Source of the DNA: Glandiceps talaboti
Lineage: Eukaryota; Hemichordata; Enteropneusta; Spengelidae
Reading direction: 5' to 3'
DNA: 64,000 nucleotides
Assembly (NCBI RefSeq): GCF_964340395.1
Contig: NC_135558.1
Span: forward strand, 19,647,371-19,711,370
Shown here: in pieces, positions 63,274 through 64,000 of the stretch
How the letters are laid out: every line of letters starts with the position of its first letter
How positions within the stretch are numbered: position 1 is the first letter of the stretch
Made by a program: the position numbers and the translations under genes
Notes under the pieces: generated by a model
The model's input: the letters and a program-made list of their open reading frames with translations, nothing else
What the model was told of the DNA's origin: nothing
The model's database searches: none

Positions 63274-64000
63274 TGATGGTGTTTCTATGAGCAAAAATGT
63301 CGGGAGTTTATTATTTAATTAATTCATTAATTACATACGTGATTGTACATGTAAGAGGAAGGTCAAGTATAATCATATGTATACACAGAGTTGCTGAATG
63401 AAATTCCAATGTAGCACCGTACATTTCTGACATGCTCAAGACAATTAAGATAATCCTACATTTTACTTCAGGACCGTCGGCAGATTTTCCAAAATGGCGG
63501 TTATTTCTGCTCGGCTAAATTCAACATTCTTTCAATATCCCAACAATTGTAATGCAATATTGCTCAATATAGCTCTTAGCTCTTTAACAGAGATCAAATT
63601 TCCACACATATTGCCGAATTTTCAAACGTTTTACCATCCGTTTTAGTGTAGGAATGGTGTGTTTGTGTCATTGTTTTGTCAAAAACGACGTTCTCAATGC
63701 AAACGAAATTTGGTATACATATTTTACCATAATGGCTAGAAGTGAGTGCATTTTGCTACACATGCCATGAGTATTAATAAGTCATTTGTGTAATTGATTT
63801 CAGTAATTAGGCTACATGTTAATGCCCAAGCTTCAAATTCAATACCATTTTACCCCCCCCCCCGTAAGGGTATGGGAGGTATATAAAGGGGAATATGTGT
63901 CTGTGTGTCTGTCTGTCCGTCTGTCTGTCTGTCTATCGGTCTGTCTGTCTGTCCGTGTGTGAGACTGTGTCATAATTTTCTAAAAATCGGCTGGCTCAAT
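63274..64000. other. Window end: repeats, no exon found
   Basis: 63650-63850 resembles the AT-rich part of the (GTCT)n-bearing Helitron-like repeats, and 63855-64000 begins another copy (gtaagggtatgggaggtata, then GTCT units). The remaining exons of the XDH-family gene should lie beyond. Confidence 0.55.

Overview
The window is animal nuclear DNA: AT-rich, with widely spaced short exons bounded by GT-AG (once GC-AG) splice sites, long introns, and a dense load of decayed transposons and microsatellites. Nothing bacterial is present. The mix of LINE fragments with (AATC)n or (ATT)n tails, tRNA-derived SINEs, (GTCT)n-bearing Helitron-like repeats and fold-back elements suggests a marine invertebrate (a lophotrochozoan or a non-vertebrate deuterostome). 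The species cannot be fixed from sequence alone.

Two protein genes can be assembled exon by exon, both on the + strand. (1) 2526/6661-16455 is folylpolyglutamate synthase (FPGS): ten secure exons plus one candidate 5' exon, running to the stop codon. It is the folate-retention enzyme and carries an intact P-loop and Mur-ligase-type motifs. (2) 35493-62800 is the first 17 exons (about 731 residues) of a xanthine dehydrogenase/aldehyde oxidase family flavo-molybdoenzyme. It covers both [2Fe-2S] domains, the FAD domain and the start of the molybdopterin domain; the rest lies beyond the window. All eight iron-sulfur cysteines are present, but the usual FAD-loop sequence is altered (GGNI to GGHI).

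Between the genes (16456-35492) lie two inverted copies of one DNA-transposon-like family (20418-23337 and 27797-31985). They contain LINE pieces, a 57-bp-arm perfect palindrome and fold-back MITEs. After them come a 330-bp tandem repeat, an iterated TTCGCCCCA block and a decayed LINE running up to the second gene's promoter side.

Intron 6 of the second gene (41486-48971) is a stack of insertions. A minus-strand Ty3/gypsy remnant is broken by a DNA transposon whose ends are built from repeated GGACAATTGCCCCC units. That transposon holds a 5'-truncated LINE with a long AATC tail. The Ty3 remnant is also split by a PIF/Harbinger-like element with a TTA target duplication and by a Helitron-like repeat. 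Just after the last recognised exon, 62959-63269 is an unexplained 103-codon open segment with splice-like borders that matches nothing expected in this enzyme family.

The two genes share orientation but no evident functional link beyond both being metabolic enzymes. The unusual content of the window lies mostly in the repeats, the divergent FAD domain and the orphan open segment.
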